Source of the DNA: Polytrichum commune
Lineage: Eukaryota > Streptophyta > Polytrichopsida > Polytrichales > Polytrichaceae
Reading direction: 5' to 3'
DNA length: 64,000 bases
Assembly: GCA_950295325.1 (NCBI GenBank)
Contig: OX485807.1
Span: forward strand, 4,218,501 to 4,282,500
How positions within the stretch are numbered: position 1 is the first letter of the stretch; each line of letters starts with the position of its first letter. The notes beneath the pieces were generated by a model. It made no database searches. It was not told the DNA's origin and saw nothing but the letters and a program-made list of their open reading frames with translations. Position numbers and translations under genes: made by a program. Below, piece by piece: positions 46,181 through 57,815 of the stretch.

Positions 46181-47460
46181 CCGATGGTGATCATATTGTC
46201 AAATCCACTCAAACAAGTAACTTTCAAACCCCTTTGTTTAGACCACATATTCTGTCAAGGTTTTGTGTTGGATGATTGAGATTTATGCAATAATCTCTCT
46301 CGCCCTTAGTTTTGGACTCAAGTTTGGTCCCAAAGGTTGAAGTTTGGTTTCTCATATTTAGTGGAGTATTCCACCAGAAATACACCACTTATTTCCTTGT
46401 GTCATCAAGACCGCCAACTTTTGCAAGGAGAGTGGTGCGAACGTTAGCATCAAATATTCTTTAAAAATATGATCTCAACCAAGAGGAGTGCTCGTTTTCA
46501 TAGTTTTCTTGGTCTTGAACCCCAGTGTAATGAATCTTCATTAACCCCACCCTTTACTAAGTGATTCAACTTTGGAGCTACAACAACACATGGTTGTAAT
46601 TTTGCTCCCTGCTCCCTTTCTAAATGGATTTTTAGTTCACAACAACCACCAAGGGAGGGGCGATTTTTTTTAACCCAATCAAGACTTGCCAGAGCACTTT
46701 TGCCGGTCTACGATCTTGACTTAGGAGTGAATTTTGCCTGAGAATAGCAGCCATCGGGCCGTGCGATGAGAATAAGTGTTTCCTCCTCCCTCTCAGTAGG
46801 TGTCATATATGGGACCTCCTCAGCCTCTTCAAGCCCTTCCGCCATGTACGTCATACTAGGTATAAACGCTGTAGCCGGCCAAGGGAATTAAACCAAAGAC
46901 TGCATGCAGACTGCAAGGAAAAATAATGCGATTTTTCTAGATTTGCTGCTGCCGTAGACCGTAGCGTATCCACTCCTTACTAGCTACTGCACGGTGGTGG
47001 ATTGGTGCTGGCCTTCGTGTATAATACCAATTGTGAATAAATAGTATGCCTTTTCTGAAGGCGGGCGGGGCCATCATGGTCCGTCCAGCCTTCACCATGT
47101 TTCGATCCGGTGTCAGTACCTCCCTGCAACGGTTGATCGAATTGCATCCAAATTTCACTTGAAGCCAAATCATCAACAAGGAGCGCACATTTAAGCTTCT
47201 AGCTACACTAGAAGAAAGAAGCAGAAGCAGCAGCAGAGGAAGAAGAAGAAGAAGAGCCCTGCGATTTTATCATGGGGTCCATGTTTTGCATAATGTCAGT
47301 GGAGTCAACTTATAGTAGTGGCTCGCATGAAGCTGTAAGGTAACCCGCAATCGTAGCTATGTTCATGATTAGCAGCCAGCTCAGAGGACACCTCTGTCTG
47401 TAAGTAAGTTCGAATGTGTACCTTACACTCTTTCCTGCCGGCACTACTACCTTGCCTTTC
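46181..47460. other. Intergenic DNA, no confident gene
   Basis: GC rises between about 46,740 and 47,280. Two overlapping minus-strand frames occur there (to 47,188), neither with a motif I recognise. An AGC/GAA microsatellite lies at about 47,218-47,254. Confidence 0.35.
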
Positions 47461-48145
47461 CTTAACTCCCCCTCCGACTCTGTAGGGATCTCAAAATATT
47501 TTGTTGGAATAAACCGTTACTTGTAAGTAAATTGCAGAGCAGGCTGCTTGTGGCTTGAACAGCCAAGGACGTTGTTAACCCCTTAATCCCTTAGCACCAT
47601 TCTCCTCAAAAGTGGCCTCGAATCACTAATTGTTCCTAAGAGAGATAATTTAGGACTCGATCTGTAGGTGTTTTTGAGCATCCAACCTACACCTTAAGTC
47701 CCCCTCCGACTCCGTAGGGCTTTGAAAATACTTTGTTGGAATAAACCGTTACTTGTAAGTAAATTGCATAGCAGGCTGCTCGTGGCTTGAATAGCCGAGG
47801 ACATTGTTAACCCTTGAATCCTTAAGCACCATACTCCTCAAAAGTGGCCTCGAATCATTATTTTTTCCCAAGAGAGATAATTTAGGACTCGATCTGTAGG
47901 TGTTTTGGAGCACATCTTAACTCCCCCTCCGACTCCGTAGGGATCTGAAAATATTTTGTTGGAATAAACCGTTACTTGTAAGTAAATTGCAAAGCATGCT
48001 GGTCGTGGCTTGAACAATTGAGGACGTTGTTAACCCCTAAATCCCTGAGCACCATTCTCCTCAAAAGTGGCCCGAAATCGCTAATTGTTTCTAAGAGAGA
48101 TAATTTAGGACTCAATATGCAAGTGGTTTTGAGCATCCAACCTTA
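47461..48145. repeat. Tandem repeat, three units of about 223-232 bp
   Basis: Units start at about 47,461, 47,693 and 47,916 with CTTAA(C/G)TCCCCCTCCGAC. Each carries GGAATAAACCGTTACTTGTA and AGAGAGATAATTTAGGACTC. Identity is high by eye. Origin unknown. Confidence 0.9.
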
Positions 48146-48629
48146 CGGATATTATATGATATGATATTGGCCTTTGTATGAGCTGTCCATAAAAATATCA
48201 ACCATCCACGTGGCAATGTGAATGACAAACTAGTACATATGTGAAGGCATAATGAGCGAAGTAGATGATTGAAAACAAACTTCAAACTTGTTGACATCAT
48301 CAAATGGATGATAAGATGAAACCCAATTGGGATGAAACTTTTTTGCATAAGATTTCCAACTAAATTGTGAACCTTCAGGGCTTGATTTTTTTAATTTTTT
48401 TTAAAATTTGCACAAAATGAGATTTTTTGAGATCCCTTGCAATGTGGAGCACTTAGTTTTACATCCAATCTTACAATATATTTTTAAGTAACTTCATAAA
48501 CTCCAATTACCAATCCCAATGCTAGATATCTTAAACATAAAATAAACTAAATCCTTGCAAGTGTTCATAGCTTTCCAAGTACATATGAGTGTTCTTTTCC
48601 TATATGACACATTTCCTAGTGTATCATGA
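48146..48629. other. Intergenic DNA, no gene seen
   Basis: AT-rich, without motifs or convincing reading frames. Confidence 0.4.
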
Positions 48630-48805
48630 GGTTTATTTCAAATCCAATGAAATTTGGGCACTTGGTGACTTTGAAAAAAATCCACAAGGTTGAGGTGTGG
48701 TCCAAATCCAATAAAATTTGGGATGCTGGATGACTTTGAAAGAAATCCACAAGGCCGAGGTTTAGTCCAAATCCAATGAAATTTGGGACGTTGGATGCAA
48801 AATAA
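48630..48805. repeat. Tandem repeat, about 2.6 units of 64-65 bp
   Basis: AATCCAATGAAATTTGGG-type words recur at about 48,641, 48,705 and 48,770, each followed by TGGTGACTTTG or TGGATGACTTTG and ATCCACAAGG. The minus-strand frame across it is open only because of the repeat. Confidence 0.8.
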
Positions 48806-50654
48806 AATTCATTAATTCGGACAAAGATTTCACCTCCATCCACAAAAGTCAAAGGTCTCATTCGAAACAAACACCATAAACAATTGATCATTTTGAGTCT
48901 CTCATGGATTTAGGGGTTAACTTGTAGCTCTGCTACTTATGTGACGCTTGAGTGCATGGTCACCACCACTTGATCATGAGCGAACTATAGCCTGAGTTGG
49001 AGAACTCTTGGAAGCTGCCTTTGACAATGTCAATAACTGACTTCGGAGTGAATCAAGTCTATCGTATGTGTGCCTTTTATTTTGTACCCACTTGGCCAAA
49101 TTTTGGTCCTGAAGCAACCATGCCATTCTAGCCATACTAGTTGCACAGTTGCGGACCAAGCTCCACTTTTATTCATGCCATTTGATGTTGACATTGATTG
49201 AAATAGGAGTGGCACCATTTCCAATATGTGTCGTATATGGCTTGGGCGAAACAACCCGTACACTGGTTCCTTGGAGGCAAGGGTTTAGGCATCCAACAAA
49301 GAACGAGTGTATGGGTTGGTTCGCCAAAATTTGTCGTATATGTTAGATTTGAACTTGGCAGACTATTATTTTACACATTGTTTGTCACCCACGCAAAGTA
49401 AGCATGTGAAATGGTCACTTTAAGCTCCACACCCACATCTTGAAGGTTGCGAAACATGTTAATAGTGTGGGATGACTGCCAATTCCAAATTGTGTTCGTA
49501 GCCATTGTTTAAGTTTTGGATAAAACAAAAACTATGGGAAACACTCAGGGAAGCATGAAAAGATGATTCTTGTATTGTCTAGGTGTCCCCGATAACTTTA
49601 ATTAGGTAGGTTGGTTTTAGATTATTTAGGATTTAGGTTGACAATTCATTTGTTTACATAAGCAAAGTAGGTGTAACAAATTTCTCGACATCAATACTTG
49701 CATTTGTGATTGCCACACACCTTACTTTATTTATCTAGTCAATAGTGTAGCAAAGGGTACTGCTTCTTTTCTTTGGTTGTCACTTCTTTTGCTTACATGG
49801 CCTTCATATTCTAGAAAATGTTTGCTCCGCAGTTGTAGCCAAGGTCGGGATGAGGGCCCACCATGATGCCTTTAGGAGGCTGACGAGAGCCTAAATTATA
49901 GGGAGGATGTATTCAAATGGGATGTCATTTGTGAAGACGATTGCCTCGTACGTTTACGTAGGGCATAGAGATTCTCTAATTTGATGGCTAAGGTGCCTTT
50001 GGAACGGGTTGGTGCCGGATTGGATGCAACCTACAAACCCTCAAAACAATTGCGGGGGGTAGTTTGAAGAGAAAGGCCGAAGCCTATGATTGACTAAAGG
50101 AACAAAAGAATCAAAGTGCAACTTGGCATAGGCTATAAAATACCTTAAGATGTGTGACGAATGGGGCAGTGTCGACACGGGTGGGCAATGTGTTGTGGGG
50201 AGGAACGGGGACATGTGCATTTGGTGTCGCCTGAAGTACATCCGAAGCCGCTAGTGAGGCACCATGTGGCTACCAAACTGAGAGGGGGAGTCTGGCCACG
50301 ATCATGCACAGGGGCGATCCTTTTGAGTGGTGATGGTGAGGGACAAAATATTTGCTTGAGCGGGGGGCTGTCCACGATGCCGCCATCTAGTGGCTCCTTG
50401 GAGTAGTTGATCATGGATGCCACGTCATACAAAAGACTTTGCAAGTTGGAATTGATAATGGTTTGGACCGAATCCTCAAAGATGTGGTTGACAAGAAATA
50501 ACCCAAAACATGAGGAGGAGGGGGAGAAATGGGGATGTTTGAAACCAATACACATTCAAAACACAATTACACATGACCAAGAAAGTTATATCCAATAAAT
50601 TTATTATATTTTGTGTGAGTGTACAACTCTTTGTACATATACTCCTTGGGATCC
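48806..50654. other. Intergenic DNA next to the FCP1-like relic
   Basis: GC is higher between about 49,800 and 50,560 than in most of the window. Several overlapping frames exist, none with a recognised domain. It may include further decayed parts of the FCP1-like gene, whose 3' side lies here. Confidence 0.35.
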
Positions 50655-51285
50655 ATGTATCTATCACCTATTGGATTCATCTGTACGAATTGGGGACCAG
50701 AGTGCCTGCTCCTTATGAACGCATGAAAGTATCTCCCAAGGTCTTTGACCTTCCTGAGTGTCCACGTGGGTGGACTATGTAGTTGGAGGTGGGTTTCAAG
50801 ATGTTCTTTGAGGGGATGTCATCCACCACGAGGTTGTTGTCACAGGTGGGCCGCAAATCACAGGGACACCCAATCATGGTGGGGCATTAGTCTCAAGATA
50901 TGAGTGTCAACACCTTCAAGTATTGGTCAACGGCGGGGTTCCCCGGCTTCCTAACAACTCTCCCCTCCGGGATCAACAACTTCATGCATGAATCTTGGCC
51001 TAGCACCATGCAAAGGGTTCGATCCCCTTGAATATGAATACGACAACTTGGGTGTTTTTTGATTTCATGGAGCTCCAAATGGTCACCCATTGTTTGGATT
51101 GGGCACTTGAAAAAAATAGCAGAGTGTGGGCCAAAGGTAGACAAACTCGCTTTGATGTACATTGCATGGGAGCCCGCCGTAGTCCATGTTCTCAGGCATA
51201 GAGATGGGGACCGTCGGGGTTTTGGGACAATGAACACATTGGACCAGGACCCCATTTAGGTTCAAAACTAGGAATTGCCGTTTAC
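50655..51285 (-). pseudogene. FCP1-like (HAD superfamily) phosphatase domain, frameshifted
   Basis: Read on the minus strand, pieces in different frames follow the order of an FCP1/NIF-type domain: KRQFLVLNLNGVLVQCV (motif I region), FVYLWPTL, VTIWSSMKSKN (motif II-like IWSS), GQDSCMKL followed by KPGNPAVDQYLKVL, NNLVVDDIPSKN (motif III-like VDD) and GPQFVQMNPIGD. The family removes phosphate using an aspartate nucleophile in DxD; here that site reads NLN, so the key residues are lost as well as the frame. At least three frame changes are needed. It could be a decayed gene or a fragment carried by a repeat. The fold assignment is from memory of plant FCP1-like sequences. Confidence 0.68.
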
Positions 51286-51568
51286 CCATTGTGGTATGGG
51301 TGGGCAAATCCGGGGAGTCGCCTTGTCGTGCTCCATGCAATGCAAAGACAAACGAGGGGGAGCTATGACGCTATGTTTTGTGCCTTGTGGAGATGAGTGA
51401 GGGGGACGACTACGTTATGCTAAGTCCATTTCAAGAATTATTTAGACAAAACATGAGGACGTGAAATATTGCCAATGAAGAGAAACCAAAATGCACGTCA
51501 CAAACCATTCAAAGGGGCAAATAAATAAATAAATAAATGTATATATATCTCCCCCCCTACCTCTTTAT

Positions 51569-51607
<39 letters not shown>

Positions 51608-52359
51608 GAGAGAGAGGCCAAAAAGGAAGATTTATTTTTTGAAGTTCTATGTACAATTGTCTACAAATCCGGTTTTAAACAATGAGTTCAAAATTTCCTA
51701 AGTCATGATCTCTAAAAATAATATCATGTTGTGAAGGGCGAGCCTAGCCACACAGGGATGGACATTGGGCGGGGCGTGAAGGGGTGGGGAAGCAAGGGCA
51801 AGTGTAGCTAGGGAATAATTGCACACTAACTAGAGATGACCCATGAAGTTTGGGTTGGCCGGCCCAAACTAAGAGGACTTAGCAAATTACCTCGTCTTGG
51901 TCATGATCGACAATCGTAGAAGCCTCCACCCATTCCACTTGGTTTGTTGCATCATTACCTTCACCAACGCAGTCAACAACATCCTCTTGCACTAAGTATC
52001 AAGCCTTTGTCCCACACCAACCTCAGCATGCACATCATGCATTGGTGTGAGCCCAATATGGTGCCCACATGTGTTCTTAACACCAAAAATTTATAGAAGA
52101 CCTCAGTGTTGTGGTTGCTTGTGTTGTCAAAGTGATAACAAACGTGAGGCATTAGAATTTGGACGTGATTTTAAGTTGTTGGATTTAGTTGAGTTAAGTG
52201 TAGGATCGAGGCATTCAAATTGAAAAGATAAAGAAAGAACAAGTATATAGTTAGTTAAGTTTTAGTTAGCATTTGAGCTTGAGTGATTTTGACTTAAATT
52301 ATGGTTGGTTGTGAGTTGAGATATGGGTTGTTTTAGGCATAGGAATTGTTTATTTTAGG
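51286..52359. other. Intergenic DNA with microsatellites
   Basis: Contains an ATAA run (about 51,520-51,540), a TA dinucleotide run (about 51,572-51,602) and a following GA run. No gene seen. Confidence 0.45.
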
Positions 52360-53470
52360 GTGTGTTCACGGCCAATGTGGGTTGCCTCCGTCTGGAGATG
52401 AAGGAGGGCTCCCAGCCTCACCGGGAACCTAGAGATTTCCGGGAGGAGGAGAGGCGGCACCGGAGGGGTCTGGGCAAGGGGGCTCTGGTTTTGACAATGG
52501 CGGGCACTCTGGAAGTGGCGAAGACAGGAGTCTGTCGGGCGGCAAAGCCCTGCGGGGATTTTTGGGCATGGGTACAACTCGAATGGATCTTGGGTTTCTG
52601 ATTCGGAGTCAACTCCTAGCAGTTGAATGAGCCGCAGTCACAAGCATGAATTATATGGCCAGTGACACAAGCGGCCATTGAACTGGTTGCAGCGGTAGAA
52701 GAAGTAACCATGCTGGGCAAGGCCGCTTGGATTGCACACATGGAGCACATAAAGGGGAAACTGCAAAGATGAGCGAACTGGAAGTGGTTTCTCGCCCAGT
52801 GAGGGAGGGACGTTGAGCGTCGGGGGCCGGAAGAGGGAGAGGCATTTGGACAATGACATGCCGAATCCAAAGGTGAATCTTGGCTAGGACCTGGCAACAT
52901 TGCGGTGCTACTGAATGCTCTGTCTGTTGAACACTGAGGTTGCAAGGATCACGGCTGGTTCCACTGCCATTTAGGGGAGAGTCAGGGAATGCAAGAGGAT
53001 TGGAGGTGGCGGTGTGGCGGAAACATCTGAATGCCGACCGGCGAGAGCAGCATGAGCATCAAAAGGCCATGCTGGTCATTCAGGAGGAATGTTGGTTCTT
53101 CATGCGGTGTTGAGAATTCCAAAACATGAATGCGGAAGGGACTTACAATCATGCTGGTCAGACCAACAAGGTGTCACCAAGGAGGCCTGAGATGGAGGCA
53201 ACACATAATTGAGCCTGGGTGGCCGAAGGAAGACGACTGAGGCATCTGAAGTGGGAAAGCTTCCAGGGCGCAAGGGCAATGAGGATTGAGCAGCTGAATG
53301 AGGCGACTACTCGGGAACTGGTTGGGAACATGGTTGGTTACTACTGCTACAATTAGATAGCCAGGGAGTGAAGCTGCGAGGCCGGTAGATTGAGGCACCC
53401 AGTGGCAACCGAACAGCTGGGGCTGCATGACGTTTCTTACACACAACAACCAGTAAGGAGGCTTAACAAA
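52360..53470. other. GC-rich island of unknown origin
   Basis: About 1.1 kb visibly richer in G and C than its surroundings, with purine bias on the + strand. Frames on both strands run 60-110 codons, but none has a recognised motif. On the + strand about 53,010-53,340 reads with few stops and many Glu, Arg and Gln codons (for example HLNADRREQHEHQKAM). It may be a decayed gene, a gag-like remnant or a captured gene fragment. Confidence 0.4.
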
Positions 53471-54339
53471 AGGACTATTTCAGTTGACAGTGCAGACCAA
53501 CATTGCGGGAGAGTGGTGAGATGGCTCGGAGTATACAAGTGATAATTAGTGCCCCTGCTAATGGATTAGTAATACTAGGTGAAGTAGTGTTAATTAGGAC
53601 TTTGACATTGAGTAGTGAATTAATTAATTAGCTTGAAATAGGGAGGGAATGAGCTTCACCCAGTGTGTGACTTGGTGTTGGCATTGACCCAAAGATTTGG
53701 ATAGTCTATTGTGGTAGGGTTTAGGGTTTTGGTAGTGGTGTGGTGGAGATTTGACAATTGATTTCCTTGCACTGATCACAAGGGCAAAAAATATTTCTCA
53801 ATACTGAGGCCATGTGATGTTTAAATAAAGGTTGTGTGTTCAATATTAAAAGTTGGAAAGCATTGGGAGTTGGACTTCAAGGCCAAGGAAATTAAGTGAG
53901 TGCATGTGAGCCATAGGCTCTCACCTGGATTACGACGCACAAGGGTGGGAGTTTAAGGCTGACAATTGGTTCATCGACTGGATTGGGAGTGAAAATATCA
54001 CCATGCCCTTGCAAGCCTTTAATGTTTATCATCTAAGCTTCAAAGGCGTCATGATGTTGCTTTTGGATCCCAAGAGGCGTATTGGAGGTCAATACGTATA
54101 TACACGTACACAAAAGCATATGAACGATGCGTGGAGTGAGATGGTTTCATGCTCTCATTGCTTTGCCTTTTATTGTTTTTTATTGTTTATTGTTTATTTT
54201 ATTTTATTCCCTTTGGTTCATACAAACAATATGGGGTAAATCTTATCTTTCTTTGGATTAGCATTGTGGTCTTATTCTAACCTTATTGTTTCTCATGCCT
54301 CTTTCATTATATTTTTATTGATTACAAGCAATCTGATGC
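53471..54339. other. Intergenic DNA, no gene seen
   Basis: AT-rich, no supported coding sequence. Ends at the decayed copia. Confidence 0.4.
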
Positions 54340-56950
54340 TCTTCCTTCTACACTCCCACTTTGCGAGTAGTCAAAGGCTTCTAAACCCATTGCATTTGTT
54401 AATGCTTGATGTCTATCCTTTGCAAATAGTTTGTTCAAGACGTTTGCTATCATATCCTTTGTTGGACAATACTTCAAACATATCTCTTGGTTTTCTAGTT
54501 TCTCTCAAACGAAGTGGTGTTGTACATTGATATGTTTGGTGCGAGAATGATGCGTGGAATGCCGGTCATTCTTGCATCTATCCTACATCTGCCAAAAGTT
54601 ACCTAAGCCAAATCGTTTTCTTCATGCAATGACTAGTGGCCATATACTCCGCTTCCGTCGTAGACAATGCAATGGTTGGTTGATTCTTGCATTTCCACGA
54701 AATAACTCCAATGCCAACAAGAAACACGCACACGTGGTGCATTGTTGGTTGTTTGCATCTCCCGCCCAATCCACATTGCAAAAACCTCTCAAGGCAATAT
54801 CCATACTTCCGAGGTACAATTTAAAGTCTAAAATGCCCTTCAAATACCTCATGATGCGTTTTACGGCTATGCAATGTGGTAGACTGGCCTTCGATATGAA
54901 TTGGCTCACCGTATTCATAGCAAATACAATATCGGCCCTTGTATCCACCATTGCATGTATGAGAGATTTTACTCCAGCCTTGTATGGAACACCTTTCATT
55001 TTCCTTTGCAAATTTCCAAATTCTTCATCCAAAAGTTTTAATAATTTTGAATTCGCATTGAATGGAGTTCCAATTGGTTTGCATTTTTCCATGTTAAAAC
55101 GCTTGAGGACCTCATTGATGTAGCTTCTTTGGTGCATGATGATGGTATGGGCTTTTCTATTTCTTTCACATTCCAATCCTAGGCAATAATGCAACTTTCT
55201 GAGATTGCTTATTTCAAAAAAAATCTCAAGTTCCGATTTAAGTCACTTCGATTGGTCAAATCGTTCACGTAGAGGATTGTCACCATCAAATATTCATTCA
55301 TTTGTTTGATGTACAATGAATGATCCGTTTGACTCCTACAAAAGCCTTCGTTGATGAAGAACGAGCTGATACAATGGTACCACACCCTCCACGATTGCTT
55401 TAGTTCATACGAAGCTTTCTTGAGTTTGCACATAAGGTGTTACTTCCCCTCTTATACGAACTCCTTTGGTTGATCCATGTAGATCTCTATCTCCATTCAT
55501 TAAAAAATGCTTCTTTTACATCCATTTGGTGGATCTCCCAATCCATGCCCGCTCCTATTGCTGAGAATGCATCTAATGGTGATAAATTTGGCTACAGGGG
55601 CAAAGGTGGCATTGAAATCCACTCCGGCTATTTGAGAATATTCCTTTCCTACTAACCGCTTTTATGTCTAACAATTTCATTGATACATCACTCTTGGTGC
55701 AAAACACCTATTTGAACCCTACATTCTTGTGATCATTTGGAAGTTTGGTCAATTCCCACATACCGTTGGCCATGTGCGAGTCATGCTCCTCTTACATTGC
55801 GGCTTCCCATTTGCTCGCATCTTTGGATCTCGGGGGGTGCACTGTACTAAACATGCACGAGTATACGTGAGTGCACAGGAGGGGTATTGATTTGGACCTT
55901 GTCGTATTACATATACATATGGTATACATGTTATAATTTATAGTTACGTACATATATGAAAGGCCTTTAAAAAGCATACAATAATTATACTTGTATGGTA
56001 CTGTTACTATACTACATATCATAAGTTTTCATATTGGATGAAATTAGGATTAACTAGGATTAACGATTTTTGTTAGCAACCTTATAGGGTAGTATGAACC
56101 ATGTACAAGGTGTCAAGGTAATATCGGGGAAAGAGGCAGTATTAGGGTTTTGAAATGATTCGTTCAGCTCAAAGTAACAAGGAGATTGATTTATGTTGGT
56201 ATCAAGAAGGGGCTAACAACAAGTGGACATATGATCTTACTGATCATTTGATGATAGACTTAGAGACAATAATTGCATTGGCTACAATGACATATATTGG
56301 TGAATCAAATGTTTATGAGTTACATCTGGGAGATGAAAAAGTTTTCAACGACTTTGCTGATGAAAGCTAGGATATTTTGTTATACATATTATAGGGGTTG
56401 ATTATTGTTCAAAAGTATATTTGTATACTTATGTTAATGACTATATATGAATGGATGTTTTTTGTGTATACATATTGTCACTTGTATATTTATTGTTGCA
56501 ATTGTATGTGTATTACTTCATTTCACAAAAAATAACTTGTATATAAGGGGTTTTTAAAGTATGCAGTGAACGCACGTGATTCTAGGTTTTAATGAAAGGT
56601 GCACCCCCCGAGCTTTGGATTTGGACGCCTTGCACAAATTCAAATGATCATCCAAAATGCCACATTGGCATGTTCTTCACCTTGTTGGGGCATAATGTGA
56701 TTTTTCCATCACTCTCCAGGCGGACACCGCTCCTTCTTAGGATATTGTATTGGCTACAACTTCCACTGAAAATTATTTGTGGAGGTTAAGGAGCATGAAT
56801 TATGCTCCTTGCCATTTCCACAACGATGCAATTCGCACACTCCGCCACTCCATTTTGTTGAAGCCTATACAGGATGAACGTTTGCTTCTCAATACCATGG
56901 TCCTTCAAAGACTGCTCGATTGCCTTAGAAATGTACTCCATGTCGTTCCC
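54340..56950 (-). mobile_element. Degraded Ty1/copia internal region (second family)
   Basis: Minus-strand relics in copia order. Integrase (about 56,945-56,640): MEYISKAIEQSLKDHGIEKQ then QQNGVAECAN. The linker into reverse transcriptase, SKSKDASKWEAAM, is split by the inserted element at 55,829-56,612. Reverse transcriptase (about 55,433-55,200): YELKQSWRVWYH, HSLYIKQMNEYLMVTILYVN. RNase H (about 55,190-54,345): VPYKAGVKSLIHAMVDTRAD, RIMRYLKG, LSTTEAEYMA, CPTKDMIANVLNKLFAKDRH. Many stops and frameshifts; no LTRs found. The YVDD box reads YVND (55,260-55,271). It differs in sequence from the 3906-10634 element. Confidence 0.85.
55829..56612. mobile_element. TIR element with 8-bp TSD nested in the copia
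   Basis: A 784-bp element. Ends are the 14-bp inverted repeat CTCGGGGGGTGCAC, with weaker similarity continuing inward. CTTTGGAT flanks both sides (55,821-55,828 and 56,613-56,620). Removing it and one TSD copy restores a continuous copia frame (SKSKDASKWEAAM), which independently confirms the boundaries. An 8-bp TSD points to hAT or a related superfamily, although the TIR is unlike the usual CA-starting hAT ends. Interior is AT-rich with no transposase; the 71-codon frame at 56,155-56,370 has no recognised motif. Confidence 0.85.
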
Positions 56951-56959
56951 AACCAATCA

Positions 56960-57285
56960 TACTATATGGATGGTTCATTCACACCACCAAATATTGATGG
57001 AAACAAAAACACTGCAGGGTCATGAGCATTTAATGGCCCACTACATATTCACATAGAGACTAAGCTCCCATATTACCCATAACTACACGCCATACTCTTA
57101 GCAATAGGAAACACTAAATCTCTAAATATCAATACATTCATATTTTCAAATAGCCTCAACAAGATATACCTCCTCCTCGACCACATTAAACATCATTGCT
57201 CACAATACAATTACCCAGATAAATTACTTATTGCACACATCATAGTTGCCATCAACACCTCGAAACACAACGTCCAATTTAAATA
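56960..57285 (+). mobile_element. LINE copy 2, RNase H portion
   Basis: Reads YYMDGSFTPPN, then TAGS, a stop, LHAILLAIGNTKS, INTFIFSNSLNKIYLLL, DHIKHH and LLIAHIIVAIN. This matches an RNase H fold: DGS at strand 1, the AE/AI helix, TDSL (here SNSL) and the final H/D region. It ends where the dispersed repeat X is inserted and resumes at 57,813. The 5' boundary touches the copia at about 56,950. Catalytic residues are partly lost and stops are present. Confidence 0.7.
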
Positions 57286-57355
57286 GTTAGAGCACACACA
57301 CACACACACACTCACACACCTTAGTGGGATCAAAGTGATTAAAATGCTTGTTTAC

Positions 57356-57815
57356 ACATTCATTGTTGTCATATGGTAATAGTCCTAAATGACTACCTTG
57401 TTCATTCTTGTAAGGGTTTGCATTTTCATTTTTCATTTTCTTTAATGTACAAACTCTAGGCCCTTAAGTTTTGCTCTCTGGATTGTGGCCAAGTTATTGT
57501 GCTCTAGTCTTTATTTGTTTGATGCAATCCTTGAGTTACATGCTATGGATAACAAAGTTTCATTGACTTTCTCATTGGAAAGTGAAGGTGGATTTTATAA
57601 GTAATAAAGGCTTATTTAATTCATGATTTTTATTTATTTAATGTATTGGAGGCATTTATTGCATTAAATTGAAAAGCTTAGTATGAATACAAGAGTGTAA
57701 CATGCCATTAGTACATATACATTTGGTCTTCTATATAAACTTCTCACATATAGGGGATTTTGTTTCATAATGACCCACATACATCATTTAGGTAATCAAT
57801 GAAGAGTCCACCCCT
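57356..57815 (+). repeat. Dispersed repeat family X, copy B, inserted in LINE copy 2
   Basis: Homologous to 34,158-34,636. It separates the RNase H part of the LINE (ends about 57,285) from its continuation (VNNEVANLLKNG, about 57,815), so it inserted after the LINE. An AC microsatellite (57,297-57,312) lies just before it, so the true left boundary may be near 57,286. Confidence 0.7.

Noticed and set aside
47461..48145. CRISPR-like or LTR pair
   Set aside because: Units are contiguous tandem copies without spacers, TG/CA ends or target duplications.
51013..51029. tRNA T-arm-like sequence AAGGGTTCGATCCCCTT
   Set aside because: The T-arm match is good, but no acceptor stem, anticodon arm or A box could be built around it; it lies inside the FCP1-like relic.
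54554..55123. 189-codon + strand frame
   Set aside because: Antisense of the copia RNase H region on the minus strand.
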